Source: VGBO01 sp964453335 (GTDB lineage Bacteria > Actinomycetota > Acidimicrobiia > Acidimicrobiales > CAIXPF01). From it: DNA of 64,000 bases. The notes under the pieces were generated by a model. It was not told the DNA's origin and did no database searches. It was given only the letters and a program-made list of their open reading frames with translations. The DNA lies in the NCBI GenBank assembly GCA_964453335.1, contig CAYVOK010000005.1, positions 71,618-135,617 of the forward strand. Reading direction: 5' to 3'. The translations under genes and the position numbers were made by a program. Positions 27,084 to 39,200 of this stretch are shown piece by piece. Every line of letters starts with the position of its first letter. Position 1 is the first letter of the stretch.

Positions 27084-30000
27084 ATGCCTCCATATAATAA
27101 TAAAGATTTTGTCATTAGAGATGATCTAAATGTCCTTAGTGGCAGCGTAATTTATGGATCTATGGCATCTGGACAAATTCAATCAGGAATGATTGGCGAT
27201 AATGCTGTACTTAATAATAATATTGCTTCTGGTGTCATTGATTCGTCAAAATTAGCTTCTGGTTTAACTTTTGGACTAACAAGTGGACAAATAACTAGTG
27301 GATACATCGGAAATAATGCTGTAAATTCTGGGAATATTAGTTCCGGAAGCATTAGCGCATTTCACTTGGCTTCCGGACTTTCATTCAATTTAACATCAGG
27401 ACAGGTTGTAAGCGGTAATATAGGAAATGATGCTGTCAATTCTGGGAACATCAGTTCGGGACAAATCGGACAATATCATATAGCTTCTGGTGTAATTAAT
27501 GGAGAACATATTGCTTCAGGCTCTGTATCATCCGAAGATATAGCAGATAATGCAATAATTAGTGGCAAAATAGCTAGTGGAACAATATACAACAACAATA
27601 TAGCATCTGGCGGTGTAGCATTTGTAAATTTGGGCAATGGATCAGTTCAAAGCGGCACATTAGCATCTGGTACTGTTGGTCTTTATCATTTGGGCGTTAC
27701 ATCTGGATTAATGGACAACTCTTTTCTTCAGTATAATTTGGATACTGGAGCAATTAATTGGGCAAAAGTATACCAACTTGATGCAACAGTAAGAAATAAT
27801 ACCGGGGTCATAATAAGTGGCTTAGCAGCAGTTTATGTAAGCGGTGCCCAAGGCAGTAGTCCACTAGTAGCTCCAGCACAAGCAAACATGGAGTTTACAA
27901 GTGCTGGCACATTCGGTTTGTCTGCATCAAACATAGCAGACAATTCTACCGGTATGATTTGTGTAATGGGTGTTTTGGATAGAGTCAATACATCTATGTT
28001 TAGTACTGGCGATACTCTATATTTGTCGCCTACAGTAGCTGGTGGATTAACTGCTACAAAACCACAATCTCCAAATCATATTGTACACATAGGCACAGTT
28101 TTAAATTCTCACAATACACAGGGAAGAGTATTAGTAAATGTTATAAATGGATGGGAACTTGATGAATTACATAATGTTTTAATAGCTTCTGGCAGTTTAC
28201 AATCTGGTCAAGTTTTACAATATAGCTCAGGACTCTGGTGGAATCAAAGTTTTATAGCAACAAGTGGAAACATTTCCTCTGGTTCTATTGGTTCTACCCA
28301 CATAGCAGATGGCGCAATTAAATCTGGAAATATTTCTGCTAATTCAATAGGCAGCCCACACATTCTATCTGGAAGTATAGTAAATACTAGTCTTGCAAAT
28401 TCAACAATTACTATAGCTGGAAGCAGCACTTCTTTAGGTGGCTCTTGGGCTGCTGCTGCTTTAACAACTGCAAGTGGTCTATTGGCTGGAACATTCTACC
28501 CAAGTGGCGATTTAACAATAGGCATTGCTTCTGGTGGAATTACTAGCCAACTAATTGCAGATGGTGCAGTTCAAAGTGGTGATGTGGCATCAGGACAAAT
28601 TGGAATTAATCACCTTGCGTCTGGCGTTTTAGCAAGTCCTACAATTTTGTCAGGCACAATTGTTTCTGGAATGCTTGGAAACAATTCCGTAAATTCAGGT
28701 AATATTAGTTCTGGTCAAATTGGTTCAAGTCACATATCATCTGGCGGTATTACAGGAACAAATATTGCTTCTGGTACAATTACTGGAAGTAAACTTGCTG
28801 CTGCAACAGTACAGAATGCTAATCTTGCAAATAGTTCTTTAAATATTGCGGGAACAAATGTTGTATTAGGTGGTTCTTGGACTTCTCAAGCCCTAACAAC
28901 ATCTAGTGGTTTATTAGCTGGAACATACCATCCTAGTGGCGCATTGACTATTGGTGTCGCATCTGGTGGCATAGTCGCTCAAATGCTTGGTTCTGGTTCT
29001 ATTTTATCTGGAAGCATTGCTTCTGGTCAGATTGGAGCAAATCACTTAGCCAGCGGTCTTTTCGATTCGTTAAGTATTACTTCAGGAGAAATAGTATCTG
29101 GTCTTATTGGCAACAATGCAGTTAGTAGTGGCAATATTTCTTCTGGCGCAATAGGTTCGGTTCATCTAGCAAGTGGATTAGTTGAGGGTTTGATAGGAAG
29201 CGGCAGCATTTTAAGTGGTGATTTAGCTCTAGCATCCGTCAACAATTTAAATATTACAAGTGGAACTATTGCAAACGATAAGCTTACAAACAGTACAATA
29301 AGTATTGCTGGTTCTTCAACTTCCCTTGGCGGTTCTTGGGCTGCTGCTGCATTAACAACAGCAAGCGGTCTATTAGCTGGAACATTCTACCCAAGCGGAG
29401 CATTAACAATTGGTATTGCTTCTGGCGGTTTGTTGCCACAAATGTTTGGATCGGGATCAGTTGTTTCTGGAAGTATTGCTTCTGGTCAAATTGGAGCAAA
29501 CCATTTAGCCAGCGGTCTTTTCGATTCGTTGAGTATTACTTCAGGAGAAATAGTATCTGGTCTTATTGGCAACAATGCAGTTAGTAGTGGCAACATTGCT
29601 TCTGGACAAATTGGAACTAATCATATCGCTTCTGGAGTTCTTGCTGCTGCTCCTGCACCCGGATTGAATAATCAACTAGTAATAAACAGAAGCGGTTCTT
29701 TTTCAACATATTCTGGATTAGTTGTAGCCCCAGACTTTTTAGGAAGACCAGAAGTTCAAGCTTTGAAATTCTATTCATGGAACAGCGATGCTTTTGAAGG
29801 TGGAGAACTTAGACTTAACAAATCAATTGTCAGCGGCACGATGAATACAGGTGCTACATTTGATGTATACCAAGATAAAATAAGAATATTTGAAACCGGT
29901 GGTGGCTCAAGAGGTCTTTATTTTGATGTAAATACAGGAATTTCTGGAACACTCTATTCCCTAGTTGGAAGTGGTAGTGTAAGAAGTGGCGAAATTATCC

Positions 30001-33000
30001 CCGGAACAATATTCTCTGGTTTGATAGCTGCTGGACAAATTGGAGATGGACACCTTGCAATAGCATCTGTTGTCTCTGGCAAAATTGCAAGTGGCTCAAT
30101 TGGTAGAAATGAACTATCAAGCGGAGTTGTAACAAGTGGATATCTTGGCGATAATTCAGTTTCAACAAATGCAGTTGCATCTGGAAGCATAACAAATGCC
30201 AAGATAGCTAATCCAACAATAACAATAGCTGGTTCTTCAACTGCTCTTGGGGCAAGTTGGTCTGCACAAGCATTAACAACATCAAGTGGTTTGTTGGCTG
30301 GAACATTTTACCCAAGTGGCGCATTGACTATTGGTATTGCTTCTGGTGGTTTGACAGCACAAATGCATGCCTCTGGCTCTATAGTTAGCGGAAGCATTGC
30401 TTCTGGTCAAATTGGAATTAATCATCTATCTTCAGGTGTCATAACTACCTTGACTTTAGGCTCTGGACAAGTAACATCTGGTAATATAGCATCCGGCTCT
30501 ATTGGTAATTTCCATATGGCTTCTGGAGCTATTACTAGTGGAGATTTAGGTAACAACTCTGTAGTTTCAGGGTCTATTGCCTCTGGACAAATATCAACAC
30601 AACATATAGCAAATGCTGGTGTTTTGAGTGGAAATATTGGATCTGGACAAATATCAATCAATCATCTTGCATCTGGCACTATTGCTGGATTGGCACTCGG
30701 TTCAGGTCAAGTAACATCTGGAATTATATCTTCTGGACAAGTTGGACAGTTCCATTTGGCTTCTGGTGCAGTTTTAAGTGGAAGAATAGGAAATTCGGCA
30801 GTCGTTTCTGGCTCAATTGCTTCTGGATCGGTTGGCAATTTCCACATGGCTTCTGGCGCAATTACTAGTGGCGATATAGGTGATGCAGCGGTTGTATCTG
30901 GAAGTGTTGCAAGCGGTTCTCTAAGCACAAACCACATGGCTTCTGGAACCTTGTTTTATGTAAATGGAACAAGTGGTGCTTTACTTGTAAGCGCAATGTC
31001 TGGACAGCCTTATGCGATGTCAGAAGATAATATTACTTATGATGGAACTACTTTCAAAGTAACAAGCGCATCAAGCGGCAGCTTAGTATTTGCTTTGGCT
31101 AATAGCCAAGGTAATATTATGCAAGTGTATGATACACAATATAGCTATTTGTTAGAGGTCGGACAAATATCCGGCTCTGCTATATTAGGAGTTTATCCCA
31201 GCGGATTAGTGACTTTGGCTCCAACACTTGGAGAAGTTCAATCAAACATTTTGACAATTAAACCAACCACTAGTGGCACAATTAATATTCAGCATTGGAA
31301 GAATGCTTCAGGAACAACTGTAGCGTCGATGGATTCAACAGGCTTATTTACAGCAACATTGGCATCTGGAATAGTTGTTTCAGGAAGCGTTGCATCTGGA
31401 CAAATTGGTCAGTTCCATCTTGGAAGCGGATTAATAAATAGCGGACACCTTGGAAACAACTCTGTTGTTTCAGGAAGTATTGCATCTGGACAGGTTGGTC
31501 AATTCCACATAGCCTCTGGTGTAATTACTGCAAATCATATCGCTTCTGGAGCAATAATAACAACAGATATTGCAGACAATGCAGTCGTGTCTGGCAAAGT
31601 TGCTTCTGGCGCTTTAGCTTGGTTTAACTTAAGCAGCGGAACAGTAAATTCAGGAAATGTTGCAAACAATGCAATAACATCTGGCAATATTGCTTCGGGT
31701 CAAATAGGATCATTCCATATTGCTTCTGGTGTTTTAAGCACAGCAAGCTTAGGTTCTGGACAAGTAACATCTGGAAATATTGCTTCTGGAAGCGTTGGAC
31801 AATTCCATCATGCTTCTGGTAGCGTCACAAGTGGTCATATAGGCAATAATGCGGTTAATTCTGGAAATATTTCTTCCGGCTCTATCGGCAACTTCCACAT
31901 GGCTTCTGGAGCAATTACAAGTGGAGATATTGGAAATTTTGCAGTAGTAAACACAAGCATTTCAAGTGGTGCTATTGCGAATGACAAACTTACAAACAGC
32001 ACAATAACAATAGCTGGTTCTTCAATTGCTCTTGGTGGTAGTTGGTCCCCACAAGCCTTAACTACATCAAGTGGATTGTTGGCAGCAACATTCTATACAA
32101 GCGGAGCTTTGACTATTGGCATTGCTTCAGGTGGTGTCACACATGAAATGATCGCAGACGGTGCCGTGAAATCTGGAGAAATAGCTTCTGGGCAAATTGG
32201 ATTGAACCATTTGGCTAGTGGTGTTTTAGCAAATGCAATACTTACATCAGGTCAAGTTCTTAGCGGAAATATAGCTTCTGGGCAAATAGGTTCTTCTCAC
32301 ATAGCCTCTGGAGCCATTACGGCTACCAACATAGCTTCTGGCACAATAACCGGCAGCAAACTTGCTGCTGCAACAGTACAAAACGCTAATCTTGCAAATA
32401 GTTCTTTAAATATTGCTGGCTTGAATGTTGTTCTTGGTGGCTCTTGGACTTCCCAAGCTTTAACAACAGCAAGCGGCTTGTTAGCTGGGACATACCATCC
32501 TAGTGGTGCTCTTACAATTGGCATTGCTTCTGGTGGATTGACATCTCAAATGTTTGGTTCTGGGTCTGTTATTTCTGGAAGTATTGCTTCTGGCCAGATA
32601 GGCTCTAATCACCTTTCAAGTGGTGCTATTGGAATCGCTGGCACAAGTGGCATGTTGCAATTTAATAGTGCAGGGTCTTTTGGAGCAACAAGTGGAATAA
32701 CTTATAGCATATCAAGCGGATCAAATACATTACACATACAAGCACAAACAGCTTTTAACACGACTTTAGCGCTTAAAGCATCTTCTGGGCAATTAACCAA
32801 CCTGCAATCTTGGAACAATACTAGCGGAAATGCTCTGGCTTACATGGACACATCAGGAAATTTCTTTGCAGTTTCAAAGAGCTTCTTGATAAATCACCCC
32901 AGTAAACCCGGAATGAAACTACGACATGTTTCACTTGAAGGTCCAGCAGCCGATGTTTATGTAAAAGGAATAAGTCGCAACAAAGAATTTGATTTGCCTG

Positions 33001-33191
33001 ATTACTGGGAAAATCTTGTTGATTTATCAACTATTGTTGTACATATTACTCCAATTGGTTACTCGCAACTTTTGTATGTTGAAAAAGTAGATATTAACAA
33101 AGTATACATAGGAGGTTGCGATACTCCTTATTACAGCTATATTGTTATTGGCGAAAGAAAAGACATACCTAAAATTGTTGTGGAAGAATAA
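27084..33191 (+). CDS. Giant Ser-Gly-repeat tail fibre protein 4 (2035 aa)
   Basis: Residues 1-210 and most of 370-1920 are IASGQIG- and NNAVSSGNISSG-type repeats. A longer unit containing STITIAGSSTSLGGSW and TTASGLLAGTFYPSGALTIG recurs several times. Residues about 215-370 hold a distinct domain familiar from phage fibres (ATVRNNTGVIISGLAAVYVSG, NHIVHIGTVLNSHNTQGRVLV). Residues about 880-980 and 1295-1420 are further non-repeat inserts. The C-terminal about 105 residues (SFLINHPSKPGMKLRHVSLEG, DLPDYWENLVDLSTIVVHIT, YVEKVDINKVYI, IVIGERKDI) match a terminal domain I know from T4-like cyanophage and related fibres. Ribosome site TAAGGAAT. Structural fibre; the receptor is unknown. Confidence 0.82.
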   Translation: MPPYNNKDFVIRDDLNVLSGSVIYGSMASGQIQSGMIGDNAVLNNNIASGVIDSSKLASGLTFGLTSGQITSGYIGNNAVNSGNISSGSISAFHLASGLSFNLTSGQVVSGNIGNDAVNSGNISSGQIGQYHIASGVINGEHIASGSVSSEDIADNAIISGKIASGTIYNNNIASGGVAFVNLGNGSVQSGTLASGTVGLYHLGVTSGLMDNSFLQYNLDTGAINWAKVYQLDATVRNNTGVIISGLAAVYVSGAQGSSPLVAPAQANMEFTSAGTFGLSASNIADNSTGMICVMGVLDRVNTSMFSTGDTLYLSPTVAGGLTATKPQSPNHIVHIGTVLNSHNTQGRVLVNVINGWELDELHNVLIASGSLQSGQVLQYSSGLWWNQSFIATSGNISSGSIGSTHIADGAIKSGNISANSIGSPHILSGSIVNTSLANSTITIAGSSTSLGGSWAAAALTTASGLLAGTFYPSGDLTIGIASGGITSQLIADGAVQSGDVASGQIGINHLASGVLASPTILSGTIVSGMLGNNSVNSGNISSGQIGSSHISSGGITGTNIASGTITGSKLAAATVQNANLANSSLNIAGTNVVLGGSWTSQALTTSSGLLAGTYHPSGALTIGVASGGIVAQMLGSGSILSGSIASGQIGANHLASGLFDSLSITSGEIVSGLIGNNAVSSGNISSGAIGSVHLASGLVEGLIGSGSILSGDLALASVNNLNITSGTIANDKLTNSTISIAGSSTSLGGSWAAAALTTASGLLAGTFYPSGALTIGIASGGLLPQMFGSGSVVSGSIASGQIGANHLASGLFDSLSITSGEIVSGLIGNNAVSSGNIASGQIGTNHIASGVLAAAPAPGLNNQLVINRSGSFSTYSGLVVAPDFLGRPEVQALKFYSWNSDAFEGGELRLNKSIVSGTMNTGATFDVYQDKIRIFETGGGSRGLYFDVNTGISGTLYSLVGSGSVRSGEIIPGTIFSGLIAAGQIGDGHLAIASVVSGKIASGSIGRNELSSGVVTSGYLGDNSVSTNAVASGSITNAKIANPTITIAGSSTALGASWSAQALTTSSGLLAGTFYPSGALTIGIASGGLTAQMHASGSIVSGSIASGQIGINHLSSGVITTLTLGSGQVTSGNIASGSIGNFHMASGAITSGDLGNNSVVSGSIASGQISTQHIANAGVLSGNIGSGQISINHLASGTIAGLALGSGQVTSGIISSGQVGQFHLASGAVLSGRIGNSAVVSGSIASGSVGNFHMASGAITSGDIGDAAVVSGSVASGSLSTNHMASGTLFYVNGTSGALLVSAMSGQPYAMSEDNITYDGTTFKVTSASSGSLVFALANSQGNIMQVYDTQYSYLLEVGQISGSAILGVYPSGLVTLAPTLGEVQSNILTIKPTTSGTINIQHWKNASGTTVASMDSTGLFTATLASGIVVSGSVASGQIGQFHLGSGLINSGHLGNNSVVSGSIASGQVGQFHIASGVITANHIASGAIITTDIADNAVVSGKVASGALAWFNLSSGTVNSGNVANNAITSGNIASGQIGSFHIASGVLSTASLGSGQVTSGNIASGSVGQFHHASGSVTSGHIGNNAVNSGNISSGSIGNFHMASGAITSGDIGNFAVVNTSISSGAIANDKLTNSTITIAGSSIALGGSWSPQALTTSSGLLAATFYTSGALTIGIASGGVTHEMIADGAVKSGEIASGQIGLNHLASGVLANAILTSGQVLSGNIASGQIGSSHIASGAITATNIASGTITGSKLAAATVQNANLANSSLNIAGLNVVLGGSWTSQALTTASGLLAGTYHPSGALTIGIASGGLTSQMFGSGSVISGSIASGQIGSNHLSSGAIGIAGTSGMLQFNSAGSFGATSGITYSISSGSNTLHIQAQTAFNTTLALKASSGQLTNLQSWNNTSGNALAYMDTSGNFFAVSKSFLINHPSKPGMKLRHVSLEGPAADVYVKGISRNKEFDLPDYWENLVDLSTIVVHITPIGYSQLLYVEKVDINKVYIGGCDTPYYSYIVIGERKDIPKIVVEE

Positions 33192-33230
33192 TATTATCTA
33201 GGCCTAATAGATATTTAAAAGGAACGCAAA

Positions 33231-36200
33231 ATGGGACAAGACATAGTAATAACTCCGAATAGAAATAGCACAAATTCAGGTGCTAGCATTCAATTTGTAG
33301 GAATGGCATCTGGTGCAACTGCCATAACCCTAGGATTAAATGGTCTGTCAGGCACTGCATCAGATACAATTTTATCATACACAACTAATGTAGATGAAAT
33401 AATTAGTATCAGCAGTGGATTAGTTCGCACAACTAAGCTTGTGGTAAAGACATCTGCAATAAATGCACAAGAATGGCAGACGCTGTCTGGAAATATTATA
33501 GCCTCTATAAATTCTAGTGGATATTTTGCTGGAAGCTTGGCATCTGGAGTTGTAGGCTCTGGATCTGTTTCATCTGGAAGCATTACATCAAATGAATTAT
33601 CTGCTGGAGCAATAAGAAGTGGAAATATAGCTTCTGGGCAAATTGGATCAAACCATTTGGCTTCTGGCGTTTTACAATCGGCTCCAGCCAATTTACAATC
33701 TGGCCAAGTTACTAGCGGGTTCCTTGGTATTGCTGCAGTTAATAATTTAAATGTAACAAGTGGAACTTTGTCTAACGATAAGCTTACAAACTCTTCAGTA
33801 ACAGTGACTGCTGGAACTGGCCTAGGTGGTGGTGGAGCAGTTGCATTAGGCGGTTCTACAACATTAACCAACACAGGTGTTACAAGTGTAACTGCTGGAA
33901 CTGGTGTTGGAGTATCTGCTTCAACAGGTGGTGTAACGGTTAGCAATACTGGTGTAACAAGTATCACAGGCGGCGCTGGTGTAACACTAAGTGCATCTAC
34001 TGGTGGAGTTACAGCAAGTATAGCTGCTGGTGCAGTTACTGGCACTATGATTGCTTCTGGAACTATTACAAGCGGTCTATTAGGTAATTTTAGCGTAAAT
34101 AATTTATCAATAACAAGCGGAACAATAGCTAATGACAAATTATCTAATTCTTCAGTAACAGTAACAGCCGGTACTGGTTTAGGTGGGGGTGGAGCAGTAG
34201 CACTTGGATCTTCAGTAACACTTACAAATACAGGTGTAACAAGCGTAACTGCTGGAACTGGTGTTGGGGTATCTGCCTCAACAGGTGGCGTTACAGTAAG
34301 TAATACTGGTGTAACAAGCATAACTGGTGGCACAGGTGTAACATTAAGTGCATCAACAGGTGGAGTTACAGCTAGTATTGCTGCCGGAGCAATAACAAAT
34401 AGTCTTTTAGGTTCTGGCGCTGTAACTTCAGGTAATATAGCTTCTGGTCAGATTGGATCAAATCATTTGGCTTCTGGCGTTTTACAATCGGCTCCAGCCA
34501 ATTTACAATCTGGACAGGTTACTAGCGGATTGTTAGGAATAGCTTCTGTCAATAATTTAAATGTTACAAGTGGAACACTAAGTAATGATAAATTAACTAA
34601 TTCTTCGGTTACAGTAACAGCCGGTACTGGTTTAGGTGGTGGTGGAGCAGTTGCATTAGGCGGTTCTACAACATTAACCAACACAGGTGTTACAAGTGTA
34701 ACGGCAGGAACTGGTGTAGGCGTAAGTGCTTCTACTGGTGGCGTTACAGTAAGCAACACAGGTGTAACAAGCATCACAGGCGGTGCGGGTGTAACACTAA
34801 GTGCTGCTACAGGTGGAGTTACAGCAAGCATAGCTGCTGGTGCAGTTACTGGAACTATGATTGCCTCTGGTACAATTACAAGCGGCAAACATGCTGCAGA
34901 TTCAATTAATACTGCCGATATTACAAATGCCGCTGTCACTAATCCGAAATTAGCTAACAGCACTATGACTTTGAATAGCACTACAGTTACATTAGGTGGA
35001 ACACATACAATTCCAGCATCTGTAGGTTCTGGCGCAATTACGAGCGGAATGCTAGGAATAGCTGCAGTTAATAATTTAAATGTAAATAGCGGAACATTAA
35101 GTAATGATAAACTAGCAAACTCTTCAGTAACAGTTACAGCCGGAACTGGTTTAGGCGGTGGTGGAGCAGTCGCTTTAGGTTCTTCGGTAACTCTAACAAA
35201 TACAGGTGTAACAAGCGTTACCGCTGGAACAGGCGTGGGTGTTTCTGCCTCTACTGGCGGGGTCACAGTAAGCAATACAGGCGTTACAAGTATTACAGGT
35301 GGCGCTGGTGTAACACTAAGTGCATCTACAGGTGGTGTGACTGCCAGCATTGCTGCTGGTGCAGTAGTAGGAAGCATGATTGCTTCTGGAACTATTACAA
35401 GTGGTAAACTAGCTTCTGGATCTATTAATGCTCATGACATTGCATCTGGAACAATAACAGGTTCAAAAATCGCTGCCTCGACTGTTGCAAATGCTAATTT
35501 GACAAACTCTTCAGTAACAGTTACAGCCGGAACTGGTTTAGGCGGTGGCGGGGCAGTTGCTCTTGGTGGATCAACAACATTAACGAATACAGGTGTTACA
35601 AGTGTAACTGCTGGAACTGGCGTAGGAGTAAGTGCTTCTACTGGTGGTGTAACTGTCAGCAATACAGGCGTTACAAGTATTACAGGTGGAGCCGGTGTTA
35701 CACTAAGTGCATCTACTGGTGGTGTTACCGCTAGCATTGCTGCTGGCGCAATAACTGGAACTATGATTGCATCTGGTACAATTACAAGCGGTTTGCTTGG
35801 AAACTTTAGCGTAAACAATTTAGCTATTGCCAGCGGAACAGTTGCTAATGATAAATTAACTAACTCTTCAGTAACAGTAACTGCCGGTACAGGTTTGGGT
35901 GGAGGAGGAGCGGTAGCTCTTGGTGGTTCTACTACATTAACCAACACAGGTGTAACAAGCATCACAGGCGGTGCGGGTGTAACACTAAGTGCTGCTACAG
36001 GTGGAGTTACAGCAAGCATAGCTGCTGGTGCTATAGTAGGAAGCATGATTGCTTCTGGAACTATTACAAGTGGCAAACATGCTGCAGATTCAATTAATAC
36101 TGCTGATATAACAAATGCTGCTGTTACAAATGCAAAATTAGCAAATAGCACTATGACTTTGAATAGTACCACAGTAACATTAGGTGGAACACATACAATT

Positions 36201-39200
36201 CCAGCATCTGTAGGTTCTGGCGCAATTACGAGCGGAATGCTAGGAATAGCTGCAGTTAATAATTTAAATGTAAATAGCGGAACATTAAGTAATGATAAAC
36301 TAGCAAACTCTTCAGTAACAGTTACAGCCGGAACTGGTTTAGGCGGTGGTGGAGCAGTCGCTTTAGGTTCTTCGGTAACTCTAACAAATACAGGTGTAAC
36401 AAGCGTTACCGCTGGAACAGGCGTGGGTGTTTCTGCCTCTACTGGCGGAGTAACAGTAAGCAATACAGGTGTAACAAGTATTACAGGCGGAGCAGGTGTT
36501 ACACTAAGTGCATCTACTGGTGGAGTTACAGCAAGTATCGCTGCTGGTGCAGTAGTAGGAAGTATGATTGCTTCTGGCACAATTACTAGTGGGAAACATG
36601 CTGCAGATTCTATCTTTACCGCAGATATAGCTTCCGGCGCAGTAACAGGTTCAAAAATAGCTGCCTCGACTGTTGCAAATGCTAATTTGGTAAACTCTTC
36701 AGTAACAGTTACAGCCGGAACTGGACTAGGTGGTGGTGGAGCAGTTGCTCTCGGATCATCAGTAACGCTCACCAATACAGGTGTAACAAGTGTGACAGCA
36801 GGAACAGGCGTTGGAGTATCTGCTTCTACTGGCGGGGTTACTGTCAGCAATACAGGTGTAACAAGTATTACAGGTGGTGCTGGTGTAACACTAAGTGCAT
36901 CTACTGGTGGTGTTACAGCAAGCATAGCAACTGGAGCTATTACTGGTGCCATGATTGCATCTGGTACAATAACTAGTGGCAAACATGCTGCGGATTCAAT
37001 TAATACTGCCGATATAACAAATGCTGCTGTTACAAATGCAAAATTAGCAAATAGCACTATGACTTTGAATAGTACCACAGTAACATTAGGTGGCACCCAT
37101 ACCATACCAAGCTCTATAGGATCAGGTGCAATTACAAGTGGAATGCTAGGAATTGCTGCAGTTAATAATTTAAATGTTACAAGTGGAACACTAAGTAATG
37201 ATAAATTAACCAATTCTTCGGTTACAGTAACAGCCGGTACTGGTTTAGGTGGTGGTGGTGCGGTAGCTCTTGGTGGTTCTGTAACACTAACAAATACAGG
37301 CGTAACAAGCGTTACCGCTGGAACAGGTGTTGGAGTTAGTGCTTCTACAGGTGGAGTAACAGTAAGCAACACAGGTGTAACAAGTATTACAGGCGGTGCT
37401 GGTGTAACATTAAGTGCATCAACAGGTGGAGTAACAGCTTCTATTGCTGCTGGTGCAGTTACTGGAACAATGATTGCTAGCGGTACAATTACAAGTGGAA
37501 AACTAGCTTCTGGATCTATTAATGCTCATGATATTGCATCTGGGACAATAACAGGTTCAAAACTTGCTGCCTCGACTGTTGCAAATGCTAATTTGACAAA
37601 CTCTTCAGTAACAGTTACAGCCGGTACTGGTTTAGGTGGTGGTGGAGCAGTAGCACTTGGATCTTCAGTAACTCTAACAAATACAGGCGTAACAAGCGTT
37701 ACCGCTGGAACAGGTGTGGGTGTTTCTGCCTCTACTGGCGGTGTTACAGTTAGCAACACAGGTGTAACAAGTATTACAGGCGGTGCTGGTGTAACATTAA
37801 GTGCATCAACAGGTGGAGTAACAGCTTCTATTGCTGCTGGTGCAGTTACTGGAACAATGATTGCTAGCGGTACAATTACAAGCGGCAAACATGCTGCCGA
37901 TTCTATCTTTACCGCAGATATAGCTTCCGGCGCAATAACAGGTTCAAAACTTGCTGCCTCGACTGTTGCAAATGCTAATTTGGCAAATTCTTCGGTTACA
38001 GTTACAGCCGGTACTGGTTTAGGTGGTGGTGGGGCAGTTGCTCTCGGATCATCAGTAACGCTCACCAATACAGGTGTTACAAGTGTTACCGCTGGAACTG
38101 GTGTAGGAGTAAGTGCTTCTACTGGTGGCGTGACAGTAAGCAATACAGGTGTAACAAGTATCACAGGCGGTGCTGGCGTAACATTAAGTGCTTCTACTGG
38201 TGGAGTTACAGCAAGCATAGCAACTGGTGCTATAACTGGAACCATGATTGCTAGCGGCACAATTACAAGTGGAGAGCTAGCTTCTAACTCTGTAAACACA
38301 GCAGAAATTACAAATGCTGCTGTTACTAATGTGAAACTAGCAAACAGCACTATGACTTTAAATAGTACTACAGTAACATTGGGTGGCACTCATACCATAC
38401 CAAGCTCTATAGGATCAGGTGCAATTACAAGTGGAATGCTAGGAATTGCTGCAGTTAATAATTTAAATGTTACAAGTGGAACTTTGTCTAATGATAAGCT
38501 TACAAACTCTTCAGTAACAGTTACAGCCGGTACTGGCTTGGGTGGTGGCGGGGCAGTTGCTCTTGGTGGTTCTGTAACACTAACTAACACAGGTGTAACA
38601 AGCGTAACTGCTGGAACTGGTGTAGGAGTATCTGCTTCTACTGGAGGCATTTCTGTAAGCAACACAGGTGTAACAAGTATTACAGGCGGTGCTGGCGTTA
38701 CATTAAGCGCTACTACAGGTGGTGTGACTGCCAGCATTGCTGCTGGTGCAGTAGTAGGAAGCATGATTGCTTCTGGAACTATTACAAGTGGTAAACTAGC
38801 TTCTGGATCTATTAATGCTCATGACATTGCATCTGGAACAATAACAGGTTCAAAAATCGCTGCCTCGACTGTTGCAAATGCTAATTTGACAAACTCTTCA
38901 GTAACAGTTACAGCCGGAACTGGACTAGGCGGTGGTGGGGCGGTAGCACTTGGATCATCAGTAACATTGACTAACACAGGTGTTACAAGTGTAACGGCAG
39001 GAACTGGCGTAGGAGTATCTGCTTCTACTGGTGGCGTTACAGTAAGCAACACAGGTGTAACAAGTATTACAGGTGGTGCTGGCGTAACATTAAGTGCTGC
39101 TACAGGTGGAGTTACAGCAAGCATAGCTGCTGGTGCAATAACTGGAACTATGATTGCCTCTGGTACAATTACAAGCGGAAAACATGCTGCAGATTCAATT

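Noticed and set aside
33192..33230. Possible terminator hairpin after fibre 4
   Set aside because: Only an imperfect AT-rich palindrome around TCTAGGCCTA, without a stable stem or T-run.
35432..37372. Long minus-strand open frame (646 codons) opposite fibre 5, and similar ones at 33290-34333, 34463-35377 and 37526-38389
   Set aside because: They are rich in Pro, Val and Thr repeats that mirror the plus-strand repeat codons. The repeat DNA happens to lack minus-strand stops. They have no ribosome sites and no family features.
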